From contig NZ_CP033019.1 of the NCBI RefSeq assembly GCF_003667705.1, forward strand, positions 5,022,001 to 5,086,000: a stretch of 64,000 bases of DNA, written 5' to 3'. Under the pieces are notes generated by a model. The model was not told the origin of the DNA, searched no databases, and saw only the letters and a program-made list of their open reading frames with translations. Position numbers and translations under genes: made by a program. Position 1 is the first letter of the stretch. Each line of letters begins with the position of its first letter. Shown here in pieces: positions 20,841 to 29,589 of the stretch. This stretch comes from Janthinobacterium agaricidamnosum. GTDB taxonomy: Bacteria > Pseudomonadota > Gammaproteobacteria > Burkholderiales > Burkholderiaceae_D.

Positions 20841-21395
20841 ATGACAAAAAAGAATTGGATCGCCTGCGCCATCGTCGCGCTGATGTTTGGCGGCATGGGC
20901 GCCTACGTCGGTTTAAGCAAGGAAAAAGCGAAAGCAGCGGGACCGCTGACGACCACGATCGCGCCAGGCGCGACGGGCCCCGTCAACGAGCTGTATGCGC
21001 TGTCCTTGCCGGACGCGGCGGGCGCCACGCAAGCCTTGTCGCAATGGAAAGGCAAGAATTTGCTGGTCAATTTCTGGGCGCCGTGGTGCCCTCCTTGCGT
21101 GGAAGAAATGCCGGAGTTATCCGAAGTGCAAGGCCACTATGCGGCAAAAAACCTGCAGGTGATCGGCATCGGCATCGATTCGGCCAGCAATATTGCCACT
21201 TTTGCCAGCAAATTCAAGATTGCCTATCCCGTGTATGTCTCCGGCATGAGCGGCACCGACCTGTCGCGCCATTTTGGCAATGCCACGGGCGGTTTGCCGT
21301 TTACGGTGCTGATCGGCGCCGATGGCGAAGTCAAAAAGACCTATCTGGGCCGCTTGAAATTTGATCAGTTACGCGCCGATCTGGATAAATTGTAA
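20841..21395 (+). CDS. TlpA-like membrane-anchored thioredoxin
   Basis: A 184-residue periplasmic thiol-disulfide protein. An N-terminal signal anchor (WIACAIVALMFGGMGAYVGL) is followed by a TlpA/ResA-type thioredoxin domain with the active site NFWAPWCPPCVEEMPEL near residue 85 and the cis-Pro loop GLPFTVLIGADG. Such proteins reduce cysteines in the periplasm, often in cytochrome c maturation. The ATG at 20841 gives the complete signal anchor. The target is not evident from the neighbours. Confidence 0.92.
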   Translation: MTKKNWIACAIVALMFGGMGAYVGLSKEKAKAAGPLTTTIAPGATGPVNELYALSLPDAAGATQALSQWKGKNLLVNFWAPWCPPCVEEMPELSEVQGHYAAKNLQVIGIGIDSASNIATFASKFKIAYPVYVSGMSGTDLSRHFGNATGGLPFTVLIGADGEVKKTYLGRLKFDQLRADLDKL

Positions 21396-21477
21396 ATTCG
21401 GAGCGTGCTTTTTTCTCTTGCCAATGCGTATCTTTGGCGGCAAAATGCGGAACTTTCGCTAAAACGGTCTTCCATAC

Positions 21478-21915
21478 ATGGCAAAAAACCTCCTTCTGCT
21501 CAACGGTCCCAACCTGAATTTGCTGGGAACGCGCGAGCCTGAGGTCTACGGCGCCAGCACCTTGGCCGATATCGAGCAGGCAGCAATGGCGCAAGCCATG
21601 GCGGCCGGTGCCGACCTGGTCTGCTTTCAAAGCAACCACGAAGGCGCGCTGATCGACCGCATCCATGCCGCGCGAGCGGAAGGGATCGATGCCATCGTCA
21701 TCAATCCGGGCGGCCTGACCCATACCAGTGTTGCCTTGCGCGATGCGCTGGCCGGGGTCGCCATCCCGTTCGTGGAAGTCCATATCTCGAATATTTATCA
21801 ACGCGAAACGTTTCGACATCACTCATTTCTCAGCGCGATCGCGCAGGGGACGATCTGCGGGCTAGGTATCGATGGATATCGGTTTGCCATCGACTTTGCG
21901 CTTAAAAAACGTTAA
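21478..21915 (+). CDS. aroQ: Type II 3-dehydroquinate dehydratase
   Basis: A 145-residue enzyme that makes 3-dehydroshikimate from 3-dehydroquinate. It has the N-terminal [21 protein letters not shown] with the catalytic Tyr, [47 protein letters not shown] with the catalytic His, and GLGIDGY. Length matches type II enzymes. It precedes accB-accC, a common arrangement in proteobacteria, with 91 bases between that could hold a promoter. Confidence 0.97.
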   Translation: MAKNLLLLNGPNLNLLGTREPEVYGASTLADIEQAAMAQAMAAGADLVCFQSNHEGALIDRIHAARAEGIDAIVINPGGLTHTSVALRDALAGVAIPFVEVHISNIYQRETFRHHSFLSAIAQGTICGLGIDGYRFAIDFALKKR

Positions 21916-22006
21916 TCTACGCGATCTGCACGCATTTAGCGCGGCGATAGGCTCTTGGACATCACCGCATCACTCATAAAACAAACTACATTCCTAGGGG
22001 TTTTAC

Positions 22007-22471
22007 ATGGATCTACGAAAACTCAAGACCTTGATCGACCTGGTCGCCGAATCGGATATCGCAGAGCTGGAAGTTACCGAAGGCGAAAGCAAGGTTCGCA
22101 TCGTCAAATCGTCGGCCATGCCGCAAAACCAGATGGTCATGATGCAGCCGCAAGGCATGCAAGCGCAATACCAGCCAGCCGCGCCAGCCGCCGCTCCCGC
22201 TGCGGCACCTGCCGTCGTGGTCGCCGCCGAGCCAACGGGCTATGTGGTCAAGTCGCCGATGGTCGGCACCTTCTATCGTTCCTCCGCTCCTGGCAGCGCC
22301 GCCTATGTTGAAGTGGGCTCGACCGTCAAGGAAGGTGATACCCTGTGCATCATCGAAGCGATGAAGCTGCTGAATGAAATCGACTCCGATAAAGCCGGCG
22401 TCGTGACCCAGATCCTGGTCGAAAACGGCCAACCGGTCGAATTCGGTCAACCCTTGTTTGTGATCGGCTAA
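22007..22471 (+). CDS. accB: Biotin carboxyl carrier protein of acetyl-CoA carboxylase
   Basis: A 154-residue carrier protein. An N-terminal region ([23 protein letters not shown]) and an Ala/Pro-rich linker (about residues 55-75) lead to the biotinyl domain. The biotin attachment motif [10 protein letters not shown] holds the modified Lys, preceded by [10 protein letters not shown]. It carries the carboxyl group between biotin carboxylase (AccC, next gene) and carboxyltransferase at the first step of fatty-acid synthesis. An AGGGG ribosome-binding site lies before the ATG at 22007. Confidence 0.98.
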   Translation: MDLRKLKTLIDLVAESDIAELEVTEGESKVRIVKSSAMPQNQMVMMQPQGMQAQYQPAAPAAAPAAAPAVVVAAEPTGYVVKSPMVGTFYRSSAPGSAAYVEVGSTVKEGDTLCIIEAMKLLNEIDSDKAGVVTQILVENGQPVEFGQPLFVIG

Positions 22472-22483
22472 AACCCAGTCCAC

Positions 22484-22501
22484 ACGGCCGGCAACGGCCG
22501 T
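22484..22501 (+). other. Short GC-rich hairpin between accB and accC
   Basis: A seven-base stem acggccg/cggccgt with a gcaa loop lies in the 101-base gap between accB and accC, followed by tttgcagtttt. It could be a weak attenuator or an mRNA stability element that tunes the accB:accC ratio. The T tract is poor, so read-through is expected. Confidence 0.3.
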
Positions 22502-22572
22502 TTGCAGTTTTAGCCCCTCACACTTGTTGTTTCGCCGGCTCGCCGGCTCTCACAGACATACGCGAACCTACC

Positions 22573-23988
22573 ATGTTTGAAAAAATCCTGATTGCCAACC
22601 GTGGTGAAATTGCCCTCCGTATTCAGCGCGCCTGCCGCGAAATGGGCATTAAAACGGTTGTAGTCCACTCCGAAGCCGACAAGGACGCGAAATACGTCAA
22701 GCTGGCCGACGAATCCGTTTGTATCGGCCCGGCACAGTCGACCCTGAGCTACCTGAACATGCCCGCCATCATCAGCGCCGCTGAAGTGACGGATGCGCAA
22801 GCGATTCACCCAGGCTATGGCTTCCTGTCGGAAAATGCCGACTTTGCCGAACGCGTCGAGAAATCGGGCTTCGTCTTCATCGGTCCCCGCTCCGAATCGA
22901 TCCGCCTGATGGGCGATAAAGTATCGGCCAAGCAAACCATGATCAAGGCTGGCGTACCGTGCGTACCCGGCTCCGAAGGCGCGTTGCCGGACGATCCGAA
23001 AGCGATCGTGCAAATTGCCCGCAAGATCGGCTACCCGGTCATCATCAAGGCCGCCGGCGGCGGTGGCGGACGCGGCATGCGCGTGGTGCACACGGAAGCG
23101 GCCCTGATCAACGCCGTGGCGATGACCAAGACGGAAGCGGGCACCGCTTTCGGCAACCCTGAAGTGTATATGGAGAAGTACCTGGAAAATCCGCGCCACG
23201 TGGAAATCCAGATCCTCGCCGACGAACACAAGAACGCCGTCTGGCTGGGCGAGCGCGACTGCTCCATGCAGCGCCGCCACCAGAAAGTGATCGAAGAAGC
23301 ACCGGCGCCGGGCATCCCGCGCAAACTGATCGAGAAAATTGGCGACCGTTGCGCCGAAGCATGCCGCAAGATCGGCTACCGCGGCGCCGGCACGTTTGAA
23401 TTCCTGTACGAAAACGGCGAGTTCTATTTCATTGAAATGAATACCCGCGTGCAAGTGGAGCATCCCGTCACCGAGATGATCACCGGCATCGACATCGTGC
23501 AAGAACAGATCCGCATCGCCGCCGGCGAAAAACTGCGTTTCCGCCAGCGCGACGTCTTGCTGTCGGGTCACGCCATCGAGTGCCGCATCAATGCGGAAGA
23601 CCCGTTCAAGTTCACGCCATCGCCAGGCAAGATCGTGTCCTGGCATGCGCCGGGCGGCCCTGGCATCCGCGTCGACTCGCACGCCTACGCCGGCTACTAT
23701 GTGCCGCCGCATTACGACTCGATGATCGGCAAAGTGATCGCTTACGGCGCCACGCGCGAACAAGCGATCCGCCGCATGCAGATCGCCCTGTCCGAAATGG
23801 TGGTCGAAGGCATCAACACGAATATCGCCCTGCACCGCGAACTGATGATCGACGCGCGCTTCATCGAAGGCGGCACCAACATTCACTATCTGGAACAGAA
23901 GCTGGCCGACATGCCGGACCTGGGCAAGAACCTGAATGGCGGCAGCCCCAGCATCGCCAAGAAGTCCGAAATCAAGGCGGGCGCATGA
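22573..23988 (+). CDS. accC: Biotin carboxylase subunit of acetyl-CoA carboxylase
   Basis: A 471-residue ATP-grasp enzyme that carboxylates the biotin on AccB. It begins [16 protein letters not shown]. It has the glycine-rich ATP loop [43 protein letters not shown], the catalytic [20 protein letters not shown] and ECRINAEDP. It is about 20 residues longer than the E. coli enzyme because of a C-terminal tail ([19 protein letters not shown]). Its stop overlaps the prmA start as ATGA. Confidence 0.98.
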   Translation: MFEKILIANRGEIALRIQRACREMGIKTVVVHSEADKDAKYVKLADESVCIGPAQSTLSYLNMPAIISAAEVTDAQAIHPGYGFLSENADFAERVEKSGFVFIGPRSESIRLMGDKVSAKQTMIKAGVPCVPGSEGALPDDPKAIVQIARKIGYPVIIKAAGGGGGRGMRVVHTEAALINAVAMTKTEAGTAFGNPEVYMEKYLENPRHVEIQILADEHKNAVWLGERDCSMQRRHQKVIEEAPAPGIPRKLIEKIGDRCAEACRKIGYRGAGTFEFLYENGEFYFIEMNTRVQVEHPVTEMITGIDIVQEQIRIAAGEKLRFRQRDVLLSGHAIECRINAEDPFKFTPSPGKIVSWHAPGGPGIRVDSHAYAGYYVPPHYDSMIGKVIAYGATREQAIRRMQIALSEMVVEGINTNIALHRELMIDARFIEGGTNIHYLEQKLADMPDLGKNLNGGSPSIAKKSEIKAGA

Positions 23989-24929
23989 GCTGGACGGAAA
24001 TCGTCATCGAAATCGCCCGTGACAACGCCGAGGCCATGTCCGACGCGTTGATGGAAGCGGGTGCCCTGTCGGTATCGGTGGAAGACGCCGATGAAGGCAC
24101 GGATGCCGAGCAGCCGCTGTTTGGCGAGCCCGGCATGGAACCGAAGGAAGCGGCGTGGGAACGCAGCCGCGTGGTGGCGCTGACGGACGTCGACGCCGAC
24201 CAGGCCGCCATCGTGGCCGCCGCTGCGCAAGCGGTCGGCATGACGGAAGTGCCCGCCTTTAGCATGCGCCCCGTGGAAGAGCAGGACTGGGTGCGTTTGA
24301 CCCAGTCGCAATTCGCACCGATTCACATCGGCAAGAATATCTGGGTCGTGCCCAGCTGGCACGAGGCACCGGATCCAAGCGGTCTGATCCTGGAACTGGA
24401 CCCGGGCCTGGCCTTCGGCACGGGCAGCCATCCGACCACGCGTCTGTGCATGGAATGGCTGGAAGCCCATCCGGCCCCAGGCAAGACCGTGCTCGACTAC
24501 GGTTGCGGTTCCGGCATCCTGGCCATGGTGGCCAAGAAACTCGGTGCGCAAACGGTGGCCGGCGTCGACATCGACCCGCAAGCGATCGAATCGGCGCGCG
24601 ACAATGCCGAGCGCAACCAGTGCGAGATCGAATATTTCTTGCCAGACACGTTTGCCACGTCGGCACACGCCACGGCCAAGTTTGACATCGTCGTCGCCAA
24701 TATCCTGTCGAGCCCATTGAAGCTGATGGCGCCGATGCTCTCCGGCCGTGTCGCCGACGGCGGCGCCCTGATCCTGTCCGGCGTGCTGGCGCGCCAGGCG
24801 GAAGAAGTGGCCGCTGCCTACGCACCGTTCATCCAGCTGGGTGTATGGGCCGAGCAAGACGGCTGGGTGGCCCTGCATGGCCGCCTGGGTGCAACGCAAG
24901 CGCCTGCGCCCCGCGCGGAAGGTGCATAA
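23985..24929 (+). CDS. prmA: Ribosomal protein L11 methyltransferase
   Basis: A 314-residue SAM-dependent methyltransferase. The N-terminal substrate-binding part ([29 protein letters not shown]) is followed by the catalytic domain, with [36 protein letters not shown] as the SAM loop, [12 protein letters not shown] and [12 protein letters not shown]. It trimethylates ribosomal protein L11. It is coupled to accC by ATGA overlap, and the next gene follows after 8 bases. Confidence 0.97.
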   Translation: MSWTEIVIEIARDNAEAMSDALMEAGALSVSVEDADEGTDAEQPLFGEPGMEPKEAAWERSRVVALTDVDADQAAIVAAAAQAVGMTEVPAFSMRPVEEQDWVRLTQSQFAPIHIGKNIWVVPSWHEAPDPSGLILELDPGLAFGTGSHPTTRLCMEWLEAHPAPGKTVLDYGCGSGILAMVAKKLGAQTVAGVDIDPQAIESARDNAERNQCEIEYFLPDTFATSAHATAKFDIVVANILSSPLKLMAPMLSGRVADGGALILSGVLARQAEEVAAAYAPFIQLGVWAEQDGWVALHGRLGATQAPAPRAEGA

Positions 24930-24937
24930 GCACAGCA

Positions 24938-26197
24938 ATGGCCCTCGCCACCAAATGCCCCCATTGCAACACGATATTTCGGGTCGCTGCTGACCAGTTG
25001 AAGTTACGTGGGGGCATCGTGCGCTGTGGCACGTGCAGGGAAGTGTTTGACGGCAATGCCGCGCTGGTCGATCCAGCCGCGGCATCGCCGTTTTTAACAT
25101 CCGCTCCCGGTACTGCCGCCCCGCCGTCAAGCAGTTATCTGGCCGACAACAGCCTGCCGTCCGCCACGGACGACGAACCCATCTACTCCCTCGACTTCGA
25201 CACCTCGTTTGACCCGTTTGGCATCCTGCCGGAAACGGCGAAGCTCAAGGATGACGCGGACGATGGCGAGCACATCGAGCTGGATCTCGACGTCAGCCTG
25301 CCTGAAGAGGCAGCAGCCGACGCACCACCCGAACTCCCCGAAGAAACACCGGCAGAAACACCGGCCGAGCTGCCCGAACCACCGTTGCCCCAGCCAATGG
25401 CGCCCTTCAAGCGCCGCCAGGTCGATGACGCGCCCGCCTTTGCCACGTATTTGCGCGATAGCCGCCGCGAACCGAATCTGGAAACTGGCGCCGCAGCGGC
25501 GCCGCCCGCGACCGAAAAAGTCAGCCTGGACAAGCCCGTGCCGCCTGCGCCTGCCGCAGCCAGCCCCGCGCGCCGCGAACCCACGCTGGCCGACCATGCC
25601 TTCACGCCGCTGCCCGCCGCCGTTGCGCCGGCGCCAGCCGATGAGCAGGAAGAACCGGTCCTGCCGCCAGCCGACGACGAACCGGCTTTCGTCACCCAGG
25701 GCCGGCGCCGCGAACAGAGCAGCAAGGCCCTGCGCGTGGCCATGGCCGCCGGCTCGGTGGTACTGCTGCTTTTATTATTCCTGCAGGTAATGACCACCTT
25801 CCGCAATCCGCTGGCGGCGCAATTTCCGCAGTGGAAGCCGACCCTGGTCACGCTGTGCAAGCTCAGCGGCTGCCAGGTCGACTTGCCGGCGCAGATCGAG
25901 GCGCTGGCCATCGAGCAGGGCGAGCTGCAGACCCTGAAGGAACAGACGTTTTCCTACGTCTCGCTGCTGCGCAACCAGAGCCGCAGCGTGCAAGCCTGGC
26001 CCAGCATCGAACTGATCCTCAACGACGCGAACGACAAGCCCCTCTTGCGCCGCGTGATCGCGCCGCGCGACTATCTGCCGGCCACTATCGACGTGAACGC
26101 GGGGTTTGCGCCGCGCTCGGAACAAACCATCAAACTGTATTTTGCATTAGACCAGCTCACGGCGTCTGGCTACCATATCGCCATCTTTTACCCTTAA
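24938..26197 (+). CDS. Zinc-ribbon (MJ0042-type) plus DUF3426 membrane protein
   Basis: A 419-residue protein. The N terminus has a zinc ribbon with two Cys pairs, CPHCNTIF and CGTC, of the MJ0042 type. A long low-complexity Pro/Ala/Glu-rich region (residues about 75-255) follows, then a single membrane helix (VAMAAGSVVLLLLLFLQVM, near 265) and a C-terminal DUF3426 domain (residues 290-419), expected in the periplasm. The function of the family is unknown. It lies between prmA and the kinase gene, a context I recall as common in betaproteobacteria. The start at 24938 puts the zinc ribbon at the N terminus. Confidence 0.88.
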   Translation: MALATKCPHCNTIFRVAADQLKLRGGIVRCGTCREVFDGNAALVDPAAASPFLTSAPGTAAPPSSSYLADNSLPSATDDEPIYSLDFDTSFDPFGILPETAKLKDDADDGEHIELDLDVSLPEEAAADAPPELPEETPAETPAELPEPPLPQPMAPFKRRQVDDAPAFATYLRDSRREPNLETGAAAAPPATEKVSLDKPVPPAPAAASPARREPTLADHAFTPLPAAVAPAPADEQEEPVLPPADDEPAFVTQGRRREQSSKALRVAMAAGSVVLLLLLFLQVMTTFRNPLAAQFPQWKPTLVTLCKLSGCQVDLPAQIEALAIEQGELQTLKEQTFSYVSLLRNQSRSVQAWPSIELILNDANDKPLLRRVIAPRDYLPATIDVNAGFAPRSEQTIKLYFALDQLTASGYHIAIFYP

Positions 26198-26208
26198 CAG
26201 GCACTATC

Positions 26209-27147
26209 ATGACCAAAACATCGCTGATCTGCGGCTCGCTTGCCACCGACACCATCATGCAATTCCCTGGCCGCTTCGGCGAATCCCTGCTGGCCGACCA
26301 GCTGCACAAGGTGAACGTCTCCTTCCTCGTGCCCACCATGCGCACGGAGTTCGGCGGCTGCTCGGGCAACATCGCCTATAGCCTGAAAATGCTGGGCGGC
26401 GACCCGCGCATCGTCGGCGTGATGGGGCAAGACAGTGCCGCCTACCTGGAGCGCCTGCAAAAGCTGGGCATTTCCACCGCCAACATCCTGATCAAGGCCG
26501 ACAGCTACAACGCGCAGTGCTTCGTCACGGCCGATGCGGACAATAATCAGATCAACGCCTTCCACCCGGGCGCCATGTCGTTCGCGCATGAAAACCCGAT
26601 CGCCAATGCAGGCCCGGCCAAGGTCGCCATCATTTCGCCGGACGGCGACCAGGGCATGCTCAAGCACGCCGCCGACCTGGCCGAGCTGGGCATTCCCTTC
26701 ATGTTCGATCCGGGCCAGCAGTTGCCACGCTTCAATGGCGAACAGTTGATCGACTTCATCAACAAGGCCACGTATGTGTCGGCCAACGATTATGAGATGG
26801 AAATGTTGATGGAACGCACGGGCTTGACCCTGCCGGACATCGCCAGCCGCCTGGAAGCGCTGATCGTCACGCGTGGCGAAAAAGGTTCGGAGATCTATAC
26901 GGACGGCAAGCGCATCGACATTCCAGTCGTGACCGCCAAGGAAGTGCTGGACCCGACCGGCTGCGGCGACGCCTACCGTGCCGGCTTGCTGTTCGGCATC
27001 ACCAACGACCTGGGCTGGGAAACCAGCGGCCGTCTGGCCAGCCTGCTGGGCGCCATCAAGATCGCTACCCAGGGCGCGCAAAACCATGTGTTTACGCCGG
27101 AGAGCATCGCCGAGCAGTTCGAAGCGGCGTTTGGTTACCGCTATTAA
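26209..27147 (+). CDS. PfkB-family carbohydrate/adenosine-type kinase
   Basis: A 312-residue ribokinase-fold kinase. It has LICGSLATDTIMQFPGRF at the N terminus, the PfkB signature-1 region EFGGCSGNIAYSLKMLGG and the C-terminal signature DPTGCGDAYRAGLLFG with the catalytic Asp. The order resembles adenosine kinase or sugar kinases of the PfkB group; the substrate cannot be decided from the motifs. It starts 11 bases after the DUF3426 gene and is followed by a repeat element. Confidence 0.9.
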   Translation: MTKTSLICGSLATDTIMQFPGRFGESLLADQLHKVNVSFLVPTMRTEFGGCSGNIAYSLKMLGGDPRIVGVMGQDSAAYLERLQKLGISTANILIKADSYNAQCFVTADADNNQINAFHPGAMSFAHENPIANAGPAKVAIISPDGDQGMLKHAADLAELGIPFMFDPGQQLPRFNGEQLIDFINKATYVSANDYEMEMLMERTGLTLPDIASRLEALIVTRGEKGSEIYTDGKRIDIPVVTAKEVLDPTGCGDAYRAGLLFGITNDLGWETSGRLASLLGAIKIATQGAQNHVFTPESIAEQFEAAFGYRY

Positions 27148-27150
27148 TAT

Positions 27151-27202
27151 GTAGGTCGGGTTCGTGGGGGATGTCGGGTTACGCTACGCTAACCCGACCT
27201 AC
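27151..27202. repeat. Intergenic palindromic repeat (REP-like)
   Basis: Inverted arms gtaggtcgggtt (27151-27162) and aacccgacctac (27191-27202) enclose a second, shorter copy gtcgggtt (27173-27180) that can pair with the same right arm. It lies just after the kinase gene and before the convergent YggT gene. A related element (gtcggatta...taatccgac) occurs at 51399-51430, which supports a dispersed repeat family. It may act as a weak bidirectional terminator. Confidence 0.7.
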
Positions 27203-27217
27203 GCCCTCACATCACCA

Positions 27218-27751
27218 TCATCGCAGCACAATAATCATCCCCACCAGCACTTGCGCAATCTGCAGCAGGATCAGCGCCACCAGCAGCGACAAATCCAGAC
27301 TGCCTACCAGCGGCACCACCTTGCGGATCGGACGCAGCAGCGGCTCGTTCAGGGCCCGTACGAACGGCGCCAGCGGCGCATGCGGGTTGACCCAGCTGAA
27401 GATGGCTTCGATGATCAGCAAGGCCATGAAACCGTAGAGTATCCATTGCAGGAAGCGTTGCAGCGACTTGAGCAGCACAACTTCGACGGGAGCGCCGGAA
27501 ATAAACAGCACCGAGCTGGCCAGCAGCACGATCAGGAAGGCGCCGATCAGGCTGGCCCAGTCATACCCGCCCACGCCCGGTACCACGCGGCGCAGGGGGC
27601 GCACCAGCCAGTCGGACAATTGAAACGTGAATTGCGCCACCGACGAGGGCGGCCGCACGCGCACCGCCTGCATCCAGAAGCGCAGCAGTAACACGCCGCC
27701 CAGCAAGGTGGCGATGGTATCAACGATCAATGTAAGGATAACGATCAGCAC
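27218..27751 (-). CDS. YggT-family membrane protein
   Basis: A 177-residue integral membrane protein with two YGGT repeats. The first has RFWMQAVRVRP and LVRPLRRVVPGVGGYDWASLIG; the second has FSWVNPHAPLAPFV and PLLRPIRKVVPLVGSLDLSLL. Each is flanked by hydrophobic helices, for four or so in total. The family is found near division or osmotic-stress genes; its biochemical role is not known. The gene lies downstream of the terminator of the H1-like gene and converges with the kinase gene. Confidence 0.93.
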   Translation of the reverse strand: MLIVILTLIVDTIATLLGGVLLLRFWMQAVRVRPPSSVAQFTFQLSDWLVRPLRRVVPGVGGYDWASLIGAFLIVLLASSVLFISGAPVEVVLLKSLQRFLQWILYGFMALLIIEAIFSWVNPHAPLAPFVRALNEPLLRPIRKVVPLVGSLDLSLLVALILLQIAQVLVGMIIVLR

Positions 27752-27763
27752 GACTAATTCTCC

Positions 27764-27799
27764 AAAAAAAAACCGCTGTGTGATTGAGTCACACAGCGG
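27764..27799 (-). terminator. Rho-independent terminator of the H1-like gene
   Basis: Ten-base arms ccgctgtgtg (27773-27782) and cacacagcgg (27790-27799) with a 7-base loop are followed on the minus strand by nine T residues. It lies 36 bases after the H1-like stop codon and 13 bases before the YggT gene, so the two genes are separate transcription units. Confidence 0.88.
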
Positions 27800-27834
27800 C
27801 GTGTTGCCTCATCCAGGCACCCGTATCGTTGGAA

Positions 27835-29109
27835 TTACGATGGGCGGGTGCTGGTTGGGAATGGCCAGGCTGCAGCCGGTGCCAACACGGTTTTTGCTAC
27901 AGGTGCGATAGGTGCCGATGGCTTGGCGACAGGAGCTGCCTTCTTCGGTGCGGCCTTTTTAGGCGCGGCCTTCTTGGCGGCTGGCTTGGCGGCCACGGCG
28001 GCTGGTGCCGCTGGAGCTGCTGCCGGCGCTGCTGCTGGTGCGGCTGCCACGACTGGCGCTGCGGCTGGTTTGGCGGCTGGCTTGGCGGCAGGTTTCGCTG
28101 CTGCTTTCGCTGCCGGCTTCGCTGCTACCTTGGCCGCTGGCTTCGCTGCTGGCTTGGCTGCTGGCTTCGCCGCTGCTTTGGCCGCTGGCTTGGCTGCAGG
28201 TTTCGCTGCTGCTTTTGCCGCAGGCTTGGCTGCAGGTTTCGCTGCGACCTTGGCCGCTGGCTTGGCTGCAGGCTTGGCTGCAGCTTTTGCTGCTGGCTTC
28301 GCTGCTACCTTGGCTGCTGGCTTGGCTGCCGCTTTTGCTGCTGGCTTCGCTGCTGCCTTGGCCGCTGGCTTCGCCGCAGCTTTTGCTGCTGGCTTGGCTG
28401 CTGCTTTGGCCGCTGGCTTGGCTGCCGCTTTGGCTGCTGGCTTCGCTGCTGCCTTGGCGACGACTTTTTTCGCTGCTGGCTTGGCTGCCGCTTTGGCGGC
28501 CGGTTTCGCTGCTGCCTTGGCTGCAGGTTTCGCTGCGGCTTTTTTCACTGCTGGCTTGGCTGCTGCCTTGGCCGCTGGCTTGGCTGCTGCCTTGGCCGCT
28601 GGCTTGGCTGCAGCTTTTGCTGCTGGCTTCGCTGCTGCCTTGGCGACGACTTTTTTCGCTGCTGGCTTGGCTGCTGCCTTGGCGGCCGGTTTCGCTGCCA
28701 CCTTGGCTGCAGGTTTCGCTGCGGCTTTTTTCACTACTGGTTTGGCTGCTGCCTTGGCGGCCGGTTTTGCTGCGGCTTTTGCTGCTGGCTTGGCGGCCGG
28801 TTTGGCTGCGGCTTTTTTCGCGACAGGCTTGGCTGCCGGTTTCGCTGCGGCTTTCGCTGCTGGCTTGGCTGCCGGTTTTGCTGCTGCCTTGGCCGCAGGT
28901 TTCGCTGCGGCTTTCGCTACTGGCTTGGCAGCCACTTTTGCTGCAGGCTTGGCTGCGGCTTTGGCAGCCGGTTTTGCTGCTGGTTTCGCTGCGGCTTTGG
29001 CAGCTGGTTTAGCGGCAACCGTCTTCGCTGCGGCTGCCGGCTTCTTCGCGGCAGGAGCAGCCTTGGCGGCTGGTTTCTTTACTTCTGATTTCTTAGCGGC
29101 TGTTGCCAT
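27835..29109 (-). CDS. Histone-H1-like Lys/Ala/Pro tetrapeptide-repeat protein
   Basis: A 424-residue, very basic low-complexity protein. From about residue 15 to 370 it is built almost entirely of KPAA and KAAA tetrapeptides, with Lys at every fourth position. Only the N terminus (MATAAKKSEVKKPAAK) and a C-terminal tail of about 45 residues (KKAAPKKAAPKKAAP, then APIAPVAKTVLAPAAAWPFP) deviate. Such tails resemble eukaryotic histone H1 and bacterial AlgP or PhaF tails and bind DNA without sequence specificity; the exact role here is unknown. AAGGAGAGACAA upstream decides the start at 29109. A duplicated segment is visible at the DNA level. Confidence 0.85.
   Translation of the reverse strand: MATAAKKSEVKKPAAKAAPAAKKPAAAAKTVAAKPAAKAAAKPAAKPAAKAAAKPAAKVAAKPVAKAAAKPAAKAAAKPAAKPAAKAAAKPAAKPVAKKAAAKPAAKPAAKAAAKPAAKAAAKPVVKKAAAKPAAKVAAKPAAKAAAKPAAKKVVAKAAAKPAAKAAAKPAAKAAAKPAAKAAAKPAVKKAAAKPAAKAAAKPAAKAAAKPAAKKVVAKAAAKPAAKAAAKPAAKAAAKPAAKAAAKPAAKAAAKPAAKAAAKPAAKVAAKPAAKAAAKPAAKPAAKVAAKPAAKPAAKAAAKPAAKPAAKAAAKPAAKPAAKPAAKVAAKPAAKAAAKPAAKPAAKPAAAPVVAAAPAAAPAAAPAAPAAVAAKPAAKKAAPKKAAPKKAAPVAKPSAPIAPVAKTVLAPAAAWPFPTSTRPS
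28441..28745. repeat. Direct duplication of about 120 bp, offset 186 bp, in the H1-like gene
   Basis: The segment beginning cttcgctgctgccttggcga at 28441 recurs almost unchanged at 28627. Both copies continue through a distinctive tttttt tract and end near a second tttttcact landmark (28541 and about 28727). The offset of 186 bases equals 62 codons, so the duplication keeps the frame. It sits on top of the general 12-base codon periodicity of the gene and marks a recent expansion step. Confidence 0.75.
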
Positions 29110-29232
29110 TTGTCTCTCCTTCATCTGAGATGAGAAATTTAAGCTACAAGATTTAAACCCGTCCGACCCACCACAGGGATAGGCCAGGCGAATTATTCAT
29201 CGGCACAAACGGTCGTTTGCGCTAATGAATTC

Positions 29233-29292
29233 GGCACCAGCTGAACTGCTGCAACTCCTCACGTTTGCAGCACTTCAGCCATCGTCGGTGCC
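29233..29292 (-). other. Large hairpin in the presumed 5' leader of the H1-like gene
   Basis: Arms gctgaactgctgcaa (29240-29254) and ttgcagcacttcagc (29265-29279) pair with one mismatch, and outer arms ggcacc (29233-29238) and ggtgcc (29287-29292) extend the stem. On the minus strand the ten-base apical loop reads acgtgaggag, which contains AGGAG. The element lies 124-183 bases upstream of the H1-like start. It may be a regulatory leader structure, for example a site for a CsrA-type protein; that is inference. Confidence 0.45.
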
Positions 29293-29404
29293 ACCCTGCT
29301 TTATCTCGCAGCTGGTGGCAAAGTCTGAATTCGGTCATTCGTTTTCGATGCCGTGCGTTTTTTCGCTCCTCGCATCGCGCTCGCCACAACACCGATGCGT
29401 CAAA

Positions 29405-29555
29405 TAAAAAACCGCCATGCCTGAAAAAATTCGGGCACGGCGGCAGACGAAAACGGTGTGGTTTTGTGCATATCCGTGTAAATCTGTATCCCTGTTTTGC
29501 GAGGTTTTTTCGCTACCGCGCTGGTTAAAAAACCCCGCATTCTAACGCTCGCATT
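29405..29555 (-). ncRNA. Candidate small RNA of about 150 nt between nrdB and the H1-like gene
   Basis: On the minus strand a promoter-like pair (TTGACA at 29589-29584, 16-base spacer, TATGAG at 29567-29562) is followed by about 150 bases without a plausible gene, ending in a hairpin with six T residues. Inside, GCGGGGTTTTTT and AAAAAACCTCGC can form a 12-bp hairpin near the 5' end. A single-stranded stretch with GGGATACAG and ACGGATATG follows. An independent nrdB terminator lies upstream, so the transcript would not be nrdB read-through. It matches no RNA family I recognise. Confidence 0.4.
29406..29443 (-). terminator. Terminator of the candidate small RNA
   Basis: On the minus strand ccgcc (29443-29439 complement) through a tgcc/ggca inner stem pairs back to ggcgg (29416-29412 complement), followed by TTTTTT. 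The stem has one internal mismatch and an A/T-rich loop. No annotated minus-strand gene ends here, which is the main reason to postulate a small transcript. Confidence 0.65.
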
Positions 29556-29561
29556 TGCAAT

Positions 29562-29589
29562 CTCATAAAGTACACGAAAACCTTGTCAA
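29562..29589 (-). promoter_or_regulatory. Sigma-70-type promoter candidate
   Basis: A perfect TTGACA (-35) is separated by 16 bases from TATGAG (-10, 4 of 6 matches). The predicted start point is near 29555. It faces the candidate small RNA and, beyond that, the H1-like gene. Confidence 0.45.

Noticed and set aside
27900..29050. CRISPR-like periodicity
   Set aside because: The 12-base period is codon repetition in a protein gene; there are no unique spacers and no cas genes.
27848..29128. A 426-residue open frame on the plus strand opposite the whole H1-like gene
   Set aside because: It is a consequence of the repeat: GCN/AAG/CCN codons give no stops on the other strand. The ribosome-binding site and terminator fit the minus strand only.
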